A stretch of 48,794 nt of DNA from Lachnospiraceae bacterium. Lineage in GTDB: Bacteria > Bacillota > Clostridia > Lachnospirales > Lachnospiraceae. Positions 32,685 through 40,960 of this stretch are shown here, in pieces. The position numbers were made by a program, and so were the translations under genes. Below the pieces are notes generated by a model. It searched no databases and was not told where the DNA came from. It worked only from the letters and a program-made list of their open reading frames with translations. Position 1 is the first letter of the stretch. Every line of letters begins with the position of its first letter. The stretch covers positions 1 through 48,794 of the forward strand of contig CAADTT010000112.1 of assembly GCA_900752065.1 (NCBI GenBank), read 5' to 3'.

Positions 32685-33632
32685 TTATAACTCAATCTGT
32701 GCAATAACCGCCTTCAGAGCATCCGCACTGGCCTTTAACTGTGCGATCTCAGTCTTATTCATACGCATCGGAACTTTGCCGCGGATACCCTCCGGTCCAA
32801 CCAGCGTCAGCGTACTTAAACATACGTCTTCGATGCCATACTCTCCATGCATCATAGAAGATACGGTAGCCATAGAATCAGAAGATGCCAGCAGCGTTCC
32901 GCACAGCTTGCATACTGCCTTGGCTACTGCATAGAAAGTAGCTCCCTTGTTTGCGATGATCTTTCCGCCTGACTTCTGCACATACTCCAGCATCGCGTCT
33001 CTGTCCAGCTCCTCCACTTCGAGTCCCAGCTTTTTGGAATGTTCATAATACTCGTCAATGCTTACACCTGCGATATAAGCGCCTGTCCACGGGATAAAGG
33101 AAGTGTCGCCGTGCTCTCCGAATACATACGCATGGATGTTTTTCTGTGCCACCTTAAAATGCTCGGAAAGTCCGCAGCGAAGGCGTGCAGTATCCAATGT
33201 TGTTCCGGAACCGATTACCTGGCGCTCCGGAATACCGGAGATCTTTGTGAACACATAGGTCATGATATCCACAGGGTTGCTCACGATCACGTAAAGAGCA
33301 TTCGGCGCTGCCGCCACGATTTCCGGAGTGATAGATTTCAGAATATTTACATTTGTCTGTGTCAGTTCAATTCTTGTCTGTCCCGGCTTACGGGCAATTC
33401 CGGAGGTAATGATGACGATATCGGAATCCTTCGCATCCTCATAATCACCGGCTACGATAGAAATAGGATCGCGGAAGCATGTTCCCTGGGCGATATCCAT
33501 TACTTCTCCTTCAACCTTCTTTTTGTTAATATCGATCAGTACGATTTCTGATGCGATGTCCTCATTTGATAATGTGTATGCGATAGTTGCTCCTACACTT
33601 CCTGCTCCGATAATAGTAATTTTACTGCTCAT
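32685..33632 (-). CDS. LDH/MDH-family 2-ketoacid dehydrogenase, probably malate dehydrogenase
   Basis: 315 residues with NAD motif GAGSVGATIAY and Asp34 after the second strand (NAD preference). Catalytic D147/R150 (LDTARLR) and H174 (FGEHGD) are present, as is R87 of the mobile loop. The overall sequence is L-lactate dehydrogenase-like. However, the specificity-loop residue equivalent to LDH Gln102 is Arg81 (GIARKPGQTR), the residue that selects oxaloacetate/malate. With fumarase and fumarate reductase downstream, malate dehydrogenase is the better guess; GATFYAV retains an LDH-like Thr, so lactate activity is not excluded. AAAGGAGCACT precedes the ATG. Rex-box promoter upstream. Confidence 0.85.
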   Translation of the reverse strand: MSSKITIIGAGSVGATIAYTLSNEDIASEIVLIDINKKKVEGEVMDIAQGTCFRDPISIVAGDYEDAKDSDIVIITSGIARKPGQTRIELTQTNVNILKSITPEIVAAAPNALYVIVSNPVDIMTYVFTKISGIPERQVIGSGTTLDTARLRCGLSEHFKVAQKNIHAYVFGEHGDTSFIPWTGAYIAGVSIDEYYEHSKKLGLEVEELDRDAMLEYVQKSGGKIIANKGATFYAVAKAVCKLCGTLLASSDSMATVSSMMHGEYGIEDVCLSTLTLVGPEGIRGKVPMRMNKTEIAQLKASADALKAVIAQIEL

Positions 33633-33818
33633 AGTGCTCCTTTCTTTCTTTCAGAATTGCTTTATTTTGTGACAAAAAAATTGAAATCCATCGATGTTTC
33701 CCCATTGAATCATATAGTCATTCGCAAAGGGCGCAGTAACCCCGGACATACAAATAATCCGAGTTGTCTACTTCATTACTCCGCTCTAAGGAAGCATTCG
33801 CTCGATTTCATTAAAGCC

Positions 33819-33847
33819 ATTCTAACATATTGATAAGAATTTAACAA
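33819..33847 (-). promoter_or_regulatory. Rex-controlled promoter of the dehydrogenase-Hdr-Flx-Frd-Fum operon
   Basis: On the minus strand TTGTTA (33847-33842), 17 bp, and TAGAAT (33824-33819) with a TGT extended -10. The 18 bases at 33847-33830 read TTGTTAAATTCTTATCAA, matching the Rex consensus TTGTTAA-N4-TTAACAA at 13 of 14 defined positions. Rex leaves DNA when NADH/NAD is high, so the operon should be induced by reductant excess. The leader is about 170 nt. Confidence 0.8.
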
Positions 33848-33940
33848 GCTGTTTTTACTATTTTTAAATAGAAAATTTTGGCGGGCTGTAACGGTTCCGT
33901 CAGGTCTGAATGAAGTTTCCTGATGATACGAGAAAACAAC

Positions 33941-33969
33941 TGGACAGTGAGCCCCTGAAATGCTATGAT
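33941..33969 (+). promoter_or_regulatory. Promoter of the VanZ-like gene
   Basis: TGGACA (33941-33946), 17 bp, TATGAT (33964-33969) with TG at the extended -10 position. Transcription would start near 33976. AAGGAGGT follows shortly before the ATG at 34001. The 33633-34000 gap thus holds two divergent promoters and no gene. Confidence 0.75.
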
Positions 33970-34000
33970 AGGGTGCAAAATATAAAGGAGGTAACAATCT

Positions 34001-35158
34001 ATGATTCGAACTTTATTGAAGCCGCTGTCGTTTATTCCGGCACTGCTGCTTATGTATATGATTTTCTCCTTTTCTGCACAGCCCGGGGAGGTTTCCGCCC
34101 AGATGAGCTACAAGGTCAGTTACAAAATAGTGCAGGCTGCCGACTACATATTTGATGCAGGGCTTGAGGAGTGGCAGATTGGAGAATGGGCAAATAAGAT
34201 CCACTTTATCACCCGGAAGCTGGCTCATATGACAGAGTATTTCGCTCTGGCTGTAGCCGTTTCCTTTCCATTATATGTGTACGGCCTGCACGGAATCCTG
34301 TTGATGCTGGTGGCCGGGCTGATCTGCGTGGGTTTTGCCTGCGGGGACGAATACCATCAGGCGTTTGTTGCAGGGCGCGGTCCTTCCGTCAAAGATGTGT
34401 GCATCGACAGTGTGGGCGTATTTTTCGGTATCATCTTTGTCCGCATCATCGGCTGGACAGGGAGAAAGACTATCTTCAAGCCAAAGGAAAAAGTGAAAAA
34501 GGCGCGCAGTAAAAAAGGGAAATACATAGAAGACGATTATTATGAGGATGATTACCGGGAGGCTCCTTACCGGACAGATGGCAGGCATCAGGAACCGCCT
34601 TACAGACCGGATGACAGATACCGCGAACCGCCTTACAGACCAGACGGCAGATATCAGGAACCGCCTTACCGTGCGGATGATAGGTATTACGAACCGCCTT
34701 ACAGACCGGATGACAGATACCGCGAGCCGCCTTACAGACCGGATGGCAGGTATCAGGAACCGCCTTACAGACCGGATGACAGATATCAGGAACCACCTTA
34801 CAGACCGGATGACAGATATCAGGAACCGCCTTATGAACAGGCAGATTTCCGCCAGACATCTTATAATAGAAGAAACGGATATCAGGAGATTCCTTACGAG
34901 CGGGAAAATGACCGGTACACGCCGGAAGATGACTGGTTTGACGAGGAGGACATCGATATTGACAGCGCACCGGACGCCTCCTACGATGCCGGATGGGAAG
35001 ACCCCTCACGGGCAGACGATTGGGGAATGGATGCACAGCCTCCAAGACCGGATAAAAGAGCTCCCGTACAGAAGCAGCCGCCAAGACCTGCTCCTGAAAC
35101 ACAGCCAAAAAGGAAAAAAAGAGCCAAAAAGGAAAAAGACTGGTTTTTTGATATGTAA
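34001..35158 (+). CDS. VanZ-like membrane protein with tandem-repeat charged tail
   Basis: 385 residues. Residues 1-155 form a VanZ-family domain with four helices and the typical FSFSAQPG, KLAHMTEYFALA and GDEYHQAFVAGRGPSVKDVCIDSVG motifs. After a basic linker (KPKEKVKKARSKKGK) comes a cytoplasmic tail: eight 11-residue repeats EPPYRPDxRYx (residues about 187-274), then acidic and finally Lys/Pro-rich sequence ending KEKDWFFDM. VanZ family proteins are linked to glycopeptide resistance or envelope functions; the function of the tail is unknown. It is the only intact plus-strand gene in the window. Confidence 0.88.
   Translation: MIRTLLKPLSFIPALLLMYMIFSFSAQPGEVSAQMSYKVSYKIVQAADYIFDAGLEEWQIGEWANKIHFITRKLAHMTEYFALAVAVSFPLYVYGLHGILLMLVAGLICVGFACGDEYHQAFVAGRGPSVKDVCIDSVGVFFGIIFVRIIGWTGRKTIFKPKEKVKKARSKKGKYIEDDYYEDDYREAPYRTDGRHQEPPYRPDDRYREPPYRPDGRYQEPPYRADDRYYEPPYRPDDRYREPPYRPDGRYQEPPYRPDDRYQEPPYRPDDRYQEPPYEQADFRQTSYNRRNGYQEIPYERENDRYTPEDDWFDEEDIDIDSAPDASYDAGWEDPSRADDWGMDAQPPRPDKRAPVQKQPPRPAPETQPKRKKRAKKEKDWFFDM
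34559..34822 (+). repeat. 33-bp tandem repeat array coding EPPYRPDxRYx
   Basis: Eight consecutive in-frame 33-bp units. Most read near GAACCGCCTTACAGACCGGA then TGACAGATAC, with alternate units sharing DDRYR or DGRYQ endings, suggesting a higher-order 66-bp duplication. The first unit is the most diverged (EAPYRTDGRHQ). Copy number is likely to vary between strains. Confidence 0.9.
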
Positions 35159-35207
35159 CCCCCAAAAGGTTTTATATTTCATATCTTGCATACTCAGGCA
35201 TGAAAAG

Positions 35208-35244
35208 AGCCCGGAAATCAGAATACATACTGAATTTCCGGGCT
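35208..35244. terminator. Hairpin between convergent vanZ-like and fbp genes
   Basis: AGCCCGGAAA...TCAG and CTGAATTTCCGGGCT form a long stem with an 8-nt loop. It lies between convergent genes; the A-rich left flank gives a TTTTC tract on the minus strand, so it probably terminates fbp and perhaps both genes. Confidence 0.65.
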
Positions 35245-35267
35245 TCTGCTCTGCGATCCACGCTCCT

Positions 35268-37220
35268 CTATCCCTTTTCCTTGATCTCCGCCCTGCGGTA
35301 TGCCTGGATCAACTCTTTTAACTCCGCGATCCGCTTCTGGATTCGTTTGCCGTTATCTGTATCTCCTACGAGCAGCCGCTTCATACTGTATTCCACCGCC
35401 ACCCGCCTGGACACGATGTCCTGTTCCTTTAAGACTGCCGCTTCCGCAGACTCAAAGGGCTCGTGCGCCGTCAGCATCATACCGTAGGAATTGTAGATCA
35501 GCGTGTAGCCTGCGATTCCTGTTTCTTTATGATAAGCCTTCGAAAAGCCTCCGTCGATAATCAGCATCTTTCCGCCGCATTTTACAGGACTTTCTCCTTT
35601 ATTCTGATGAACCGGGACATGACCATTGATAATATGTGAGCCATTTCCGGAAAGCCCAAATTCCTCTAAGATTCTGTCAGCCGTTTTGGGATCATCCAGA
35701 AGTCCATAATAGGCATCCTTCGTCTCCTTGTACACCTCCTCTTCCTTCAGGAAGTACCGCTCAAAGGTCGCCATCTTGTCCCTGCCAAACAGGGGGGAAC
35801 CGGGAGCGCACCACAAAAACCACATGATATTGCTTCCTTTTCTCCTCTCCGTCTCATCCAGAGCAAAAAAGGCCCGCCGCACATAATTCTCCAGCACATC
35901 ATACAGCATCTTTCCCTTATATTCTCCGCCATAGACCTTCACTTTTTTAAACGAGCCGTCCTCATTCATCGGCATACAGCCATGATACAGCAGGTTTCCA
36001 TTGTATATCTTATAAAGACTTCCCTGCTTCAGAAGGAAGTTCACATGTCGCTGCAGCTTCTCGCTGTTCGTAAAGGAGGCTGTCAGCTTATCCATAAGCA
36101 CTTTTTCCTTATCACTCAATTCATAGGGATGTTTTCTGTCCACGGTTGGAAAATCCAGATCCCGCATCGAATACCATTTTCCTGCGATCTCCACCTGCCC
36201 GCTCTCATAATTGATCTTATCCAGCAGGCATCTGCCCTCCATGCCAAACTCCGGGTTCTCTTTAGCGAGCTGCCCTTCCAGTTTAAGCTGGATCATCGTA
36301 ATAGCTTTATGCATTTTCTCATTCAATCCAAAAGACAGGCTCTCTTCCTTCCGGCTTCCCTTCACTCCAAAGCACTGGGACTTGTCATTTTTATAATGCT
36401 CCAGTGCAAAGGTGGCCAGCGGAACCATATTGATCCCATAGCCGTCCTCCAGGATATCCAGATTTCCATAACGCAGGCAGATACGGATCACCGTAGCGAT
36501 ACATGCCGGATTTCCCGCTGCCGCGCCCATCCAGAGCACATCATGATTTCCCCACTGGATGTCCAGAGAGTGATAGTCCAGCAGGCTGTCCATGATCAGA
36601 TGCGGTCCCGGTCCCCGGTCAAAGATATCGCCTATGATGTGGAGATGGTCGATGACCAGCCGCTGGATCAGCTCTGCCATAGCAATGATAAAGTTTTCCG
36701 CGCGGCTGATCTCAATAATGGTCTGGATGATCGCCTCACAGTAAGCCCCCTTGTTCAGCACCTCTGACTTCTCCGTGATCAGTTCTTCGATCACATAAGC
36801 ATAATCCGCAGGCAAGGCTTTTCTCACCTTTGACCTGGTGTATTTTGAGGAAACTGTTTTGCAGATCTCGATCAGGCGGTACAGCGTCACCCGATACCAC
36901 TCTTCGGTATTCAGGTGCATCCGCTTGATCTGATCCATCTTCTCCCTCGGATAATAGATCAGGGTAGCGATCGCACGCTTTTCCGCCGTCTCCAGCGTGT
37001 GGCCGAATACATCGTCAATCTTCTTGCTCACAGCCCCGGAGCCGTTTCTGAGCACATGGGAAAATGCTTCGTACTCCCCGTGAATATCCGAAATGAAATG
37101 CTCGGTGCCTTTCGGCAGATTGATGATCGACTGCAGGTTAATGATCTCCGTTGAGGCCTTCCCGATGGTGGGAAACAGCTCTGCCAGATATTCTAAATAT
37201 TTTTCATCCTTCTGTTTCAT
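35268..37220 (-). CDS. fbp: Fructose-1,6-bisphosphatase, class III
   Basis: 650 residues, close to the ~670 of Bacillus subtilis Fbp. Calcineurin-type metallophosphatase motifs are present: SDIHGEYEAFSHVLRNGSG, GDIFDRGPGPHLIMD, WGNHDVLWMGAAAG and NGHVPVHQNKGESPVKCGGK. It hydrolyses fructose-1,6-bisphosphate in gluconeogenesis. It is monocistronic, with its own promoter at 37272-37300 and a terminator at 35208-35244. Confidence 0.95.
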   Translation of the reverse strand: MKQKDEKYLEYLAELFPTIGKASTEIINLQSIINLPKGTEHFISDIHGEYEAFSHVLRNGSGAVSKKIDDVFGHTLETAEKRAIATLIYYPREKMDQIKRMHLNTEEWYRVTLYRLIEICKTVSSKYTRSKVRKALPADYAYVIEELITEKSEVLNKGAYCEAIIQTIIEISRAENFIIAMAELIQRLVIDHLHIIGDIFDRGPGPHLIMDSLLDYHSLDIQWGNHDVLWMGAAAGNPACIATVIRICLRYGNLDILEDGYGINMVPLATFALEHYKNDKSQCFGVKGSRKEESLSFGLNEKMHKAITMIQLKLEGQLAKENPEFGMEGRCLLDKINYESGQVEIAGKWYSMRDLDFPTVDRKHPYELSDKEKVLMDKLTASFTNSEKLQRHVNFLLKQGSLYKIYNGNLLYHGCMPMNEDGSFKKVKVYGGEYKGKMLYDVLENYVRRAFFALDETERRKGSNIMWFLWCAPGSPLFGRDKMATFERYFLKEEEVYKETKDAYYGLLDDPKTADRILEEFGLSGNGSHIINGHVPVHQNKGESPVKCGGKMLIIDGGFSKAYHKETGIAGYTLIYNSYGMMLTAHEPFESAEAAVLKEQDIVSRRVAVEYSMKRLLVGDTDNGKRIQKRIAELKELIQAYRRAEIKEKG

Positions 37221-37271
37221 TTTTTACGCCCCCTGTACATATTTTATCGGAATTCTATTAATCCTTGAGTT

Positions 37272-37300
37272 ATTATACCGTAGAATCTCCCGAACTGCAA
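37272..37300 (-). promoter_or_regulatory. Promoter of fbp
   Basis: TTGCAG (37300-37295), 17 bp, TATAAT (37277-37272) on the minus strand. A second TATAAT with an upstream TGTGT occurs about 25 bp further upstream and could be an alternative start. Confidence 0.6.
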
Positions 37301-37343
37301 TTATAACACAAATTTCTCTGTTAAAAAGAAAAAGAAGTAAGCA

Positions 37344-37369
37344 AACACCCCGGACGCGTCCGGGGTGTT
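37344..37369. terminator. Terminator of the Mrp-like antiporter operon
   Basis: A fully palindromic 26-bp sequence, AACACCCCGGAC followed by GCGTCCGGGGTGTT, lies 17 bp after the last antiporter gene. On the minus strand it is followed by TGCTTACTTCTTTTTC, a T-rich run. Confidence 0.75.
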
Positions 37370-37385
37370 ATGATCTTTTATAAAA

Positions 37386-39455
37386 TCACCAAAAAAGTAA
37401 ATAGATCAGCGTCAGGCACAGCCCGATGAAAAACAGCAGCAATCCGAAGGAAAGACTTCGCTGAATGATCATATTGGACTCTTTCACTGCCTCGCTCTTC
37501 ATGGCGAGAACATGCACATAGTCCCTGTCGCCGCTGCCGTCCCGCCGCAGGATCCGGTTCCTGACACGCTGCAGGAAATTCAGGAAACGGCCTGCCCGAA
37601 GCGTAAATCCATTCCCTTCCGGCAGCTCGTAGGGCAGAGGGCTGTCCCGGTAGATGGTCTTTCGAAGCAGCACCACCAGTCCATCCAGCGCGCTGTCAAA
37701 CATCCTGCACACCAGCCTGCTGATAAAAGGCAGAAAGCCAAGCAGCACCGGACGGTAGATCAGCTCCTCCATATCCAGCCACGCCGGCCATGCATTGATG
37801 TAGATCCTGCTGCCGGACGCCGTCTTTTTCATCAGGAGCTTCCGTATCACGAAGACATAGACCAGAACGCCGATAACGATGGAAATGGCGCCGCCGGACA
37901 GATTTTTCAGGCTGAAATAGGACACGGTCTCTCCCGTCTCCTCCAGATGCATCAGCCCCTGTCCAAGCTCTGCCACCCGGTCCATGATGGCGTGGGGGAA
38001 AAGTCCCCAGACAAAGAGTGCCGCCGCACTGACAGTCAGAGCAAATCCACTCTCCCGGTTCATATACTTCTTTTTCTCATCAAACTTCTTCTGAAGCTCT
38101 TTATCTTCATTTTCTTCCACAAAGATGGCTCCGAAGAGCTTTGTCATGTAAGCCACGGTCAGTCCGCCGCTGAACAGGAAAATATATTCCACAGCCCGCA
38201 TCAGCCAGCCGCCGCCGTACTCCACAATGCTCTCATGAATCAGCGTCTTGCTGATATAGCCCCCGAACAGCGGGATACCTGCAATAGCAAGGGCGCCCAC
38301 GAGAAAAATTCCCTTCAAAAGCGGTTTCTTTCTTCCGAAGCCGCGGATCTCATTCAAATTCAGTGCATGGGTATTCATAAAGATCACACCGGCTGCCATG
38401 AACAGCACCAGCTTGATCATAGAATGATTTACCATATGAAGCAGCGCTCCGTGTACGGCAAGGGCATTCTCTTCTGCGAGAAGTCCCTGCATCCCGATCC
38501 CCACCATGATAAACCCGATCTGGGACATGGAGGAACAGGCAAGCGTCCTCTTCAAGTCCACGGAGAACACGGCAAGCATGGCTCCGCCGAACATGGTCAG
38601 CACACCGATGGCAAGGATCACCGTACCCCATGCCGCATCGTGCAGGAACAGATCGCTGCTGACCACCAGGATACCGAAGATACCCGTTTTCGTCAAAATA
38701 CCGGACAGCAGAGCTGAAGCCGGAGCCGGAGCCACCGGATGAGCCTTCGGCAGCCAGATATGCAGCGGGAACGCACCCGCCTTCGCGCCGAATCCCACCA
38801 GCAGGCAGACACCTGCCGCATACAAAGTCCCTTTCTCCTGATATTGCGCCGCTGCAGGAAGCAGTTCGGAGATTGTCAGCGTGCCAAGCGCATGCCAGAG
38901 CAGAAACAGTCCCATCAGCATCACCAGACCGCCGATGACCGCCACAGCCAGATAGGTAGCCGCCGCCCGCAGGGACGGCTCATTCTCCTCCTGCGCCACC
39001 CATACATAGGAAGTAAAGGACATGATCTCAAAGAAAATAAAGGTGGTAAACAGATCTGCGGATAAAAATACGCCCATTGTCGCTCCCAGCGTCATCAGCA
39101 GAAACAAGTAAAACCGGTTCCTGTTCTCATGATGGGTGAAATATTCTCTGGAAAGGATCGTAGTCATCATCCACATAAACGCGGCCACCGTCCCATAGAT
39201 CAGCCGAAAGCCGTCCAAAGTGAAGCAAAGCCCCATTCCGCAAATTTCCGGAACCGTAAACACCTCCGGAATCCCCGCCGAAATCCGCTCTCCGGAAACT
39301 GCACACAAAACCAGCATCATCAGAAACTCGCTGACAGCCACAAAATCCGCCAGATAATCCCGCGTCTTCTCACTTTTCCTGCCTGCCGCATAGCAGCACA
39401 GACCTCCCAGGAAGGGATAGAATACAAGAATTGCAAGGCTCATATTAACGTTCAT
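37386..39455 (-). CDS. Mrp/NuoL-type antiporter subunit (proton-conducting, long form)
   Basis: 689 residues, about 16 helices. Proton-channel signatures are IFFEIMSFTSYVW (TM5 Glu), GFGAKAGAFPLHIWLPKAHPVAPAPASALLSGILTK (TM7/8 Lys) and NHSMIKLVLFMAAG. The C-terminal ~170 residues include an extra amphipathic region and a final helix, comparable to the lateral extension of NuoL/HyfB. The start at 39455 has GGGAGGAAAAGAAG. It is the last and longest of four homologous channel subunits in this operon. Confidence 0.9.
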   Translation of the reverse strand: MNVNMSLAILVFYPFLGGLCCYAAGRKSEKTRDYLADFVAVSEFLMMLVLCAVSGERISAGIPEVFTVPEICGMGLCFTLDGFRLIYGTVAAFMWMMTTILSREYFTHHENRNRFYLFLLMTLGATMGVFLSADLFTTFIFFEIMSFTSYVWVAQEENEPSLRAAATYLAVAVIGGLVMLMGLFLLWHALGTLTISELLPAAAQYQEKGTLYAAGVCLLVGFGAKAGAFPLHIWLPKAHPVAPAPASALLSGILTKTGIFGILVVSSDLFLHDAAWGTVILAIGVLTMFGGAMLAVFSVDLKRTLACSSMSQIGFIMVGIGMQGLLAEENALAVHGALLHMVNHSMIKLVLFMAAGVIFMNTHALNLNEIRGFGRKKPLLKGIFLVGALAIAGIPLFGGYISKTLIHESIVEYGGGWLMRAVEYIFLFSGGLTVAYMTKLFGAIFVEENEDKELQKKFDEKKKYMNRESGFALTVSAAALFVWGLFPHAIMDRVAELGQGLMHLEETGETVSYFSLKNLSGGAISIVIGVLVYVFVIRKLLMKKTASGSRIYINAWPAWLDMEELIYRPVLLGFLPFISRLVCRMFDSALDGLVVLLRKTIYRDSPLPYELPEGNGFTLRAGRFLNFLQRVRNRILRRDGSGDRDYVHVLAMKSEAVKESNMIIQRSLSFGLLLFFIGLCLTLIYLLFW

Positions 39456-39471
39456 CTTCTTTTCCTCCCTT

Positions 39472-40947
39472 CTACTGCATCGCTGCCGCGACAGACTCCA
39501 GCGCATGGATCACCGGCTGGGGATGCAGGCCAAAGGCAAACATCGCCGCCACAAACAGAACCAGCGGCAGGATCATCATCCAGTTCGGGTCCTCCACGCC
39601 GCGCAGCCTCCCGTAGTCAAAATCACGTCCCGGGAAAAATGCCCGGACAGAGATTGTCATCATATACATCGCCGTCAAAAGTGCCGAGATCAGAAGCGCC
39701 GCCACTCCCGCATAGGCGAGAGGGTTCTGGCTTGCCACAGCCGCTTTCGCCAGATTCCATTTGCTGACAAAACCGCAAAGTCCCGGAACTCCCATCAGGG
39801 CAAAGCCGGATATGGTAAAGATCACAAAGACCTTCGGCATCTTACGCCCGAAACCGTCCAGTTCATGCACATAGTTCCTGCCTGTCTTATAGATCACCGC
39901 TCCTGCACAGAAGAAGGAGCAGATCTTCATCACTGCATGAAATACCATATGGCTCAATGCTCCCACCAGGCCCAGGGGAGTCATCAGTACCACGCCAAAC
40001 AGGATATAAGACAAGTTGCTGACGGTAGACCAGGCAAGCCGCCTCTTGATATGCGTCTCCTTTAAAGCACGGCTGCATCCGTATACGATCGTAAAGATCA
40101 CCAGCGTCATTACCACATACTGCGCCCAGGTGCCCCTCAGAAACTCAGTACCGAAGCTGTAATACGTTACACGCATGATCGTGAAGGCTCCCGCCTTTAC
40201 CACGGCCACTGCATGGAGCAGCGCCGTTACCGGAGTCGGAGCCACGCCCGCCTTCGGCAGCCAGGAGGAAAAGGGGAACATAGCCGCCTTTACCGAAAAG
40301 CCGCAAAAGCACAGCACATAGATCAGCAGCATCAGATTTGTTCTGCCCCCCAGCTTTTCCATATCCAGAACACCGCCCGGCACAAATACCGATGTGGTTC
40401 CGTAGGTCAGAATGAAGATCATGCCGATAAAAGCAAAGGCAGCGCCCCCCAGAGAGTAGTAAAGATATGTCCGGCTCGCCAGGATCGCCTCTCTGGAAAG
40501 GGTGTGCATAATCAGCGGCAGGGTTACCAGCGTCAGCATCTCATAGAAGAAATACATCGTCAGAATATCCTCTGCCAGCGCAATCCCCAGCGTTACCCCA
40601 AAGGTAATCACATAAAACATAAAAAAGATTTTCTCATGTCCCTCATGCTTCATATATTCAAAGGCATACAGCGTCGCCAGCGGCCAAAGTACAGACACGA
40701 TTCCTGCAAATACAGTTCCCAGCCCATCCAGCCGGAAGCTGATACTTAGATTTCCGGTAAACCGGAAGAGGACAAACGCATCCGCCGGCGGATTTAACAA
40801 CATAGAAATCACCAGCACGGAGGTCAGCAGCACCATTCCTTCTATATAAATCATCATCTGCGTCCTGGTCTTAAAGGGCAGGAAAGGAATCAACGCACCT
40901 GCCAGTATCGGCAGCAGTACAACAATCATCATCATATATGCACTCAT
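39472..40947 (-). CDS. MrpD/NuoN-type antiporter subunit
   Basis: 491 residues with about 14 helices. TM5 Glu is in MYFFYEMLTLVTLP, the channel lysine in GFSVKAAMFPFSSWLPKAGVAPTPVTALLHAVAVVKAG and a further Lys in FHAVMKICSFFCAG. AGAGGAGGAGAGGAA precedes the ATG. It lies between two paralogues with 13-16 bp spacing; the three share only the channel core, so they are old duplicates. Confidence 0.9.
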   Translation of the reverse strand: MSAYMMMIVVLLPILAGALIPFLPFKTRTQMMIYIEGMVLLTSVLVISMLLNPPADAFVLFRFTGNLSISFRLDGLGTVFAGIVSVLWPLATLYAFEYMKHEGHEKIFFMFYVITFGVTLGIALAEDILTMYFFYEMLTLVTLPLIMHTLSREAILASRTYLYYSLGGAAFAFIGMIFILTYGTTSVFVPGGVLDMEKLGGRTNLMLLIYVLCFCGFSVKAAMFPFSSWLPKAGVAPTPVTALLHAVAVVKAGAFTIMRVTYYSFGTEFLRGTWAQYVVMTLVIFTIVYGCSRALKETHIKRRLAWSTVSNLSYILFGVVLMTPLGLVGALSHMVFHAVMKICSFFCAGAVIYKTGRNYVHELDGFGRKMPKVFVIFTISGFALMGVPGLCGFVSKWNLAKAAVASQNPLAYAGVAALLISALLTAMYMMTISVRAFFPGRDFDYGRLRGVEDPNWMMILPLVLFVAAMFAFGLHPQPVIHALESVAAAMQ

Positions 40948-40960
40948 TTCCTCTCCTCCT

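Noticed and set aside
34559..34822. Regular direct repeats considered as a CRISPR array
   Set aside because: Units are contiguous without unique spacers, are in frame and code for a protein repeat; no cas genes nearby.
34542..35321. Alternative plus-strand frame through the VanZ tail repeats (TDRMTD-type repeats)
   Set aside because: It is the same 33-bp repeat read one frame over; the VanZ frame has promoter, ribosome binding site and a recognisable N-terminal domain.
37512..38717. A 401-codon open frame on the plus strand, and similar long plus-strand frames at 3220-3924, 35982-36767 and 39129-40749
   Set aside because: All lie antisense to well-supported genes, have no ribosome binding site or recognisable domain, and show His/Gln/Arg-rich composition typical of complementary-strand reading.
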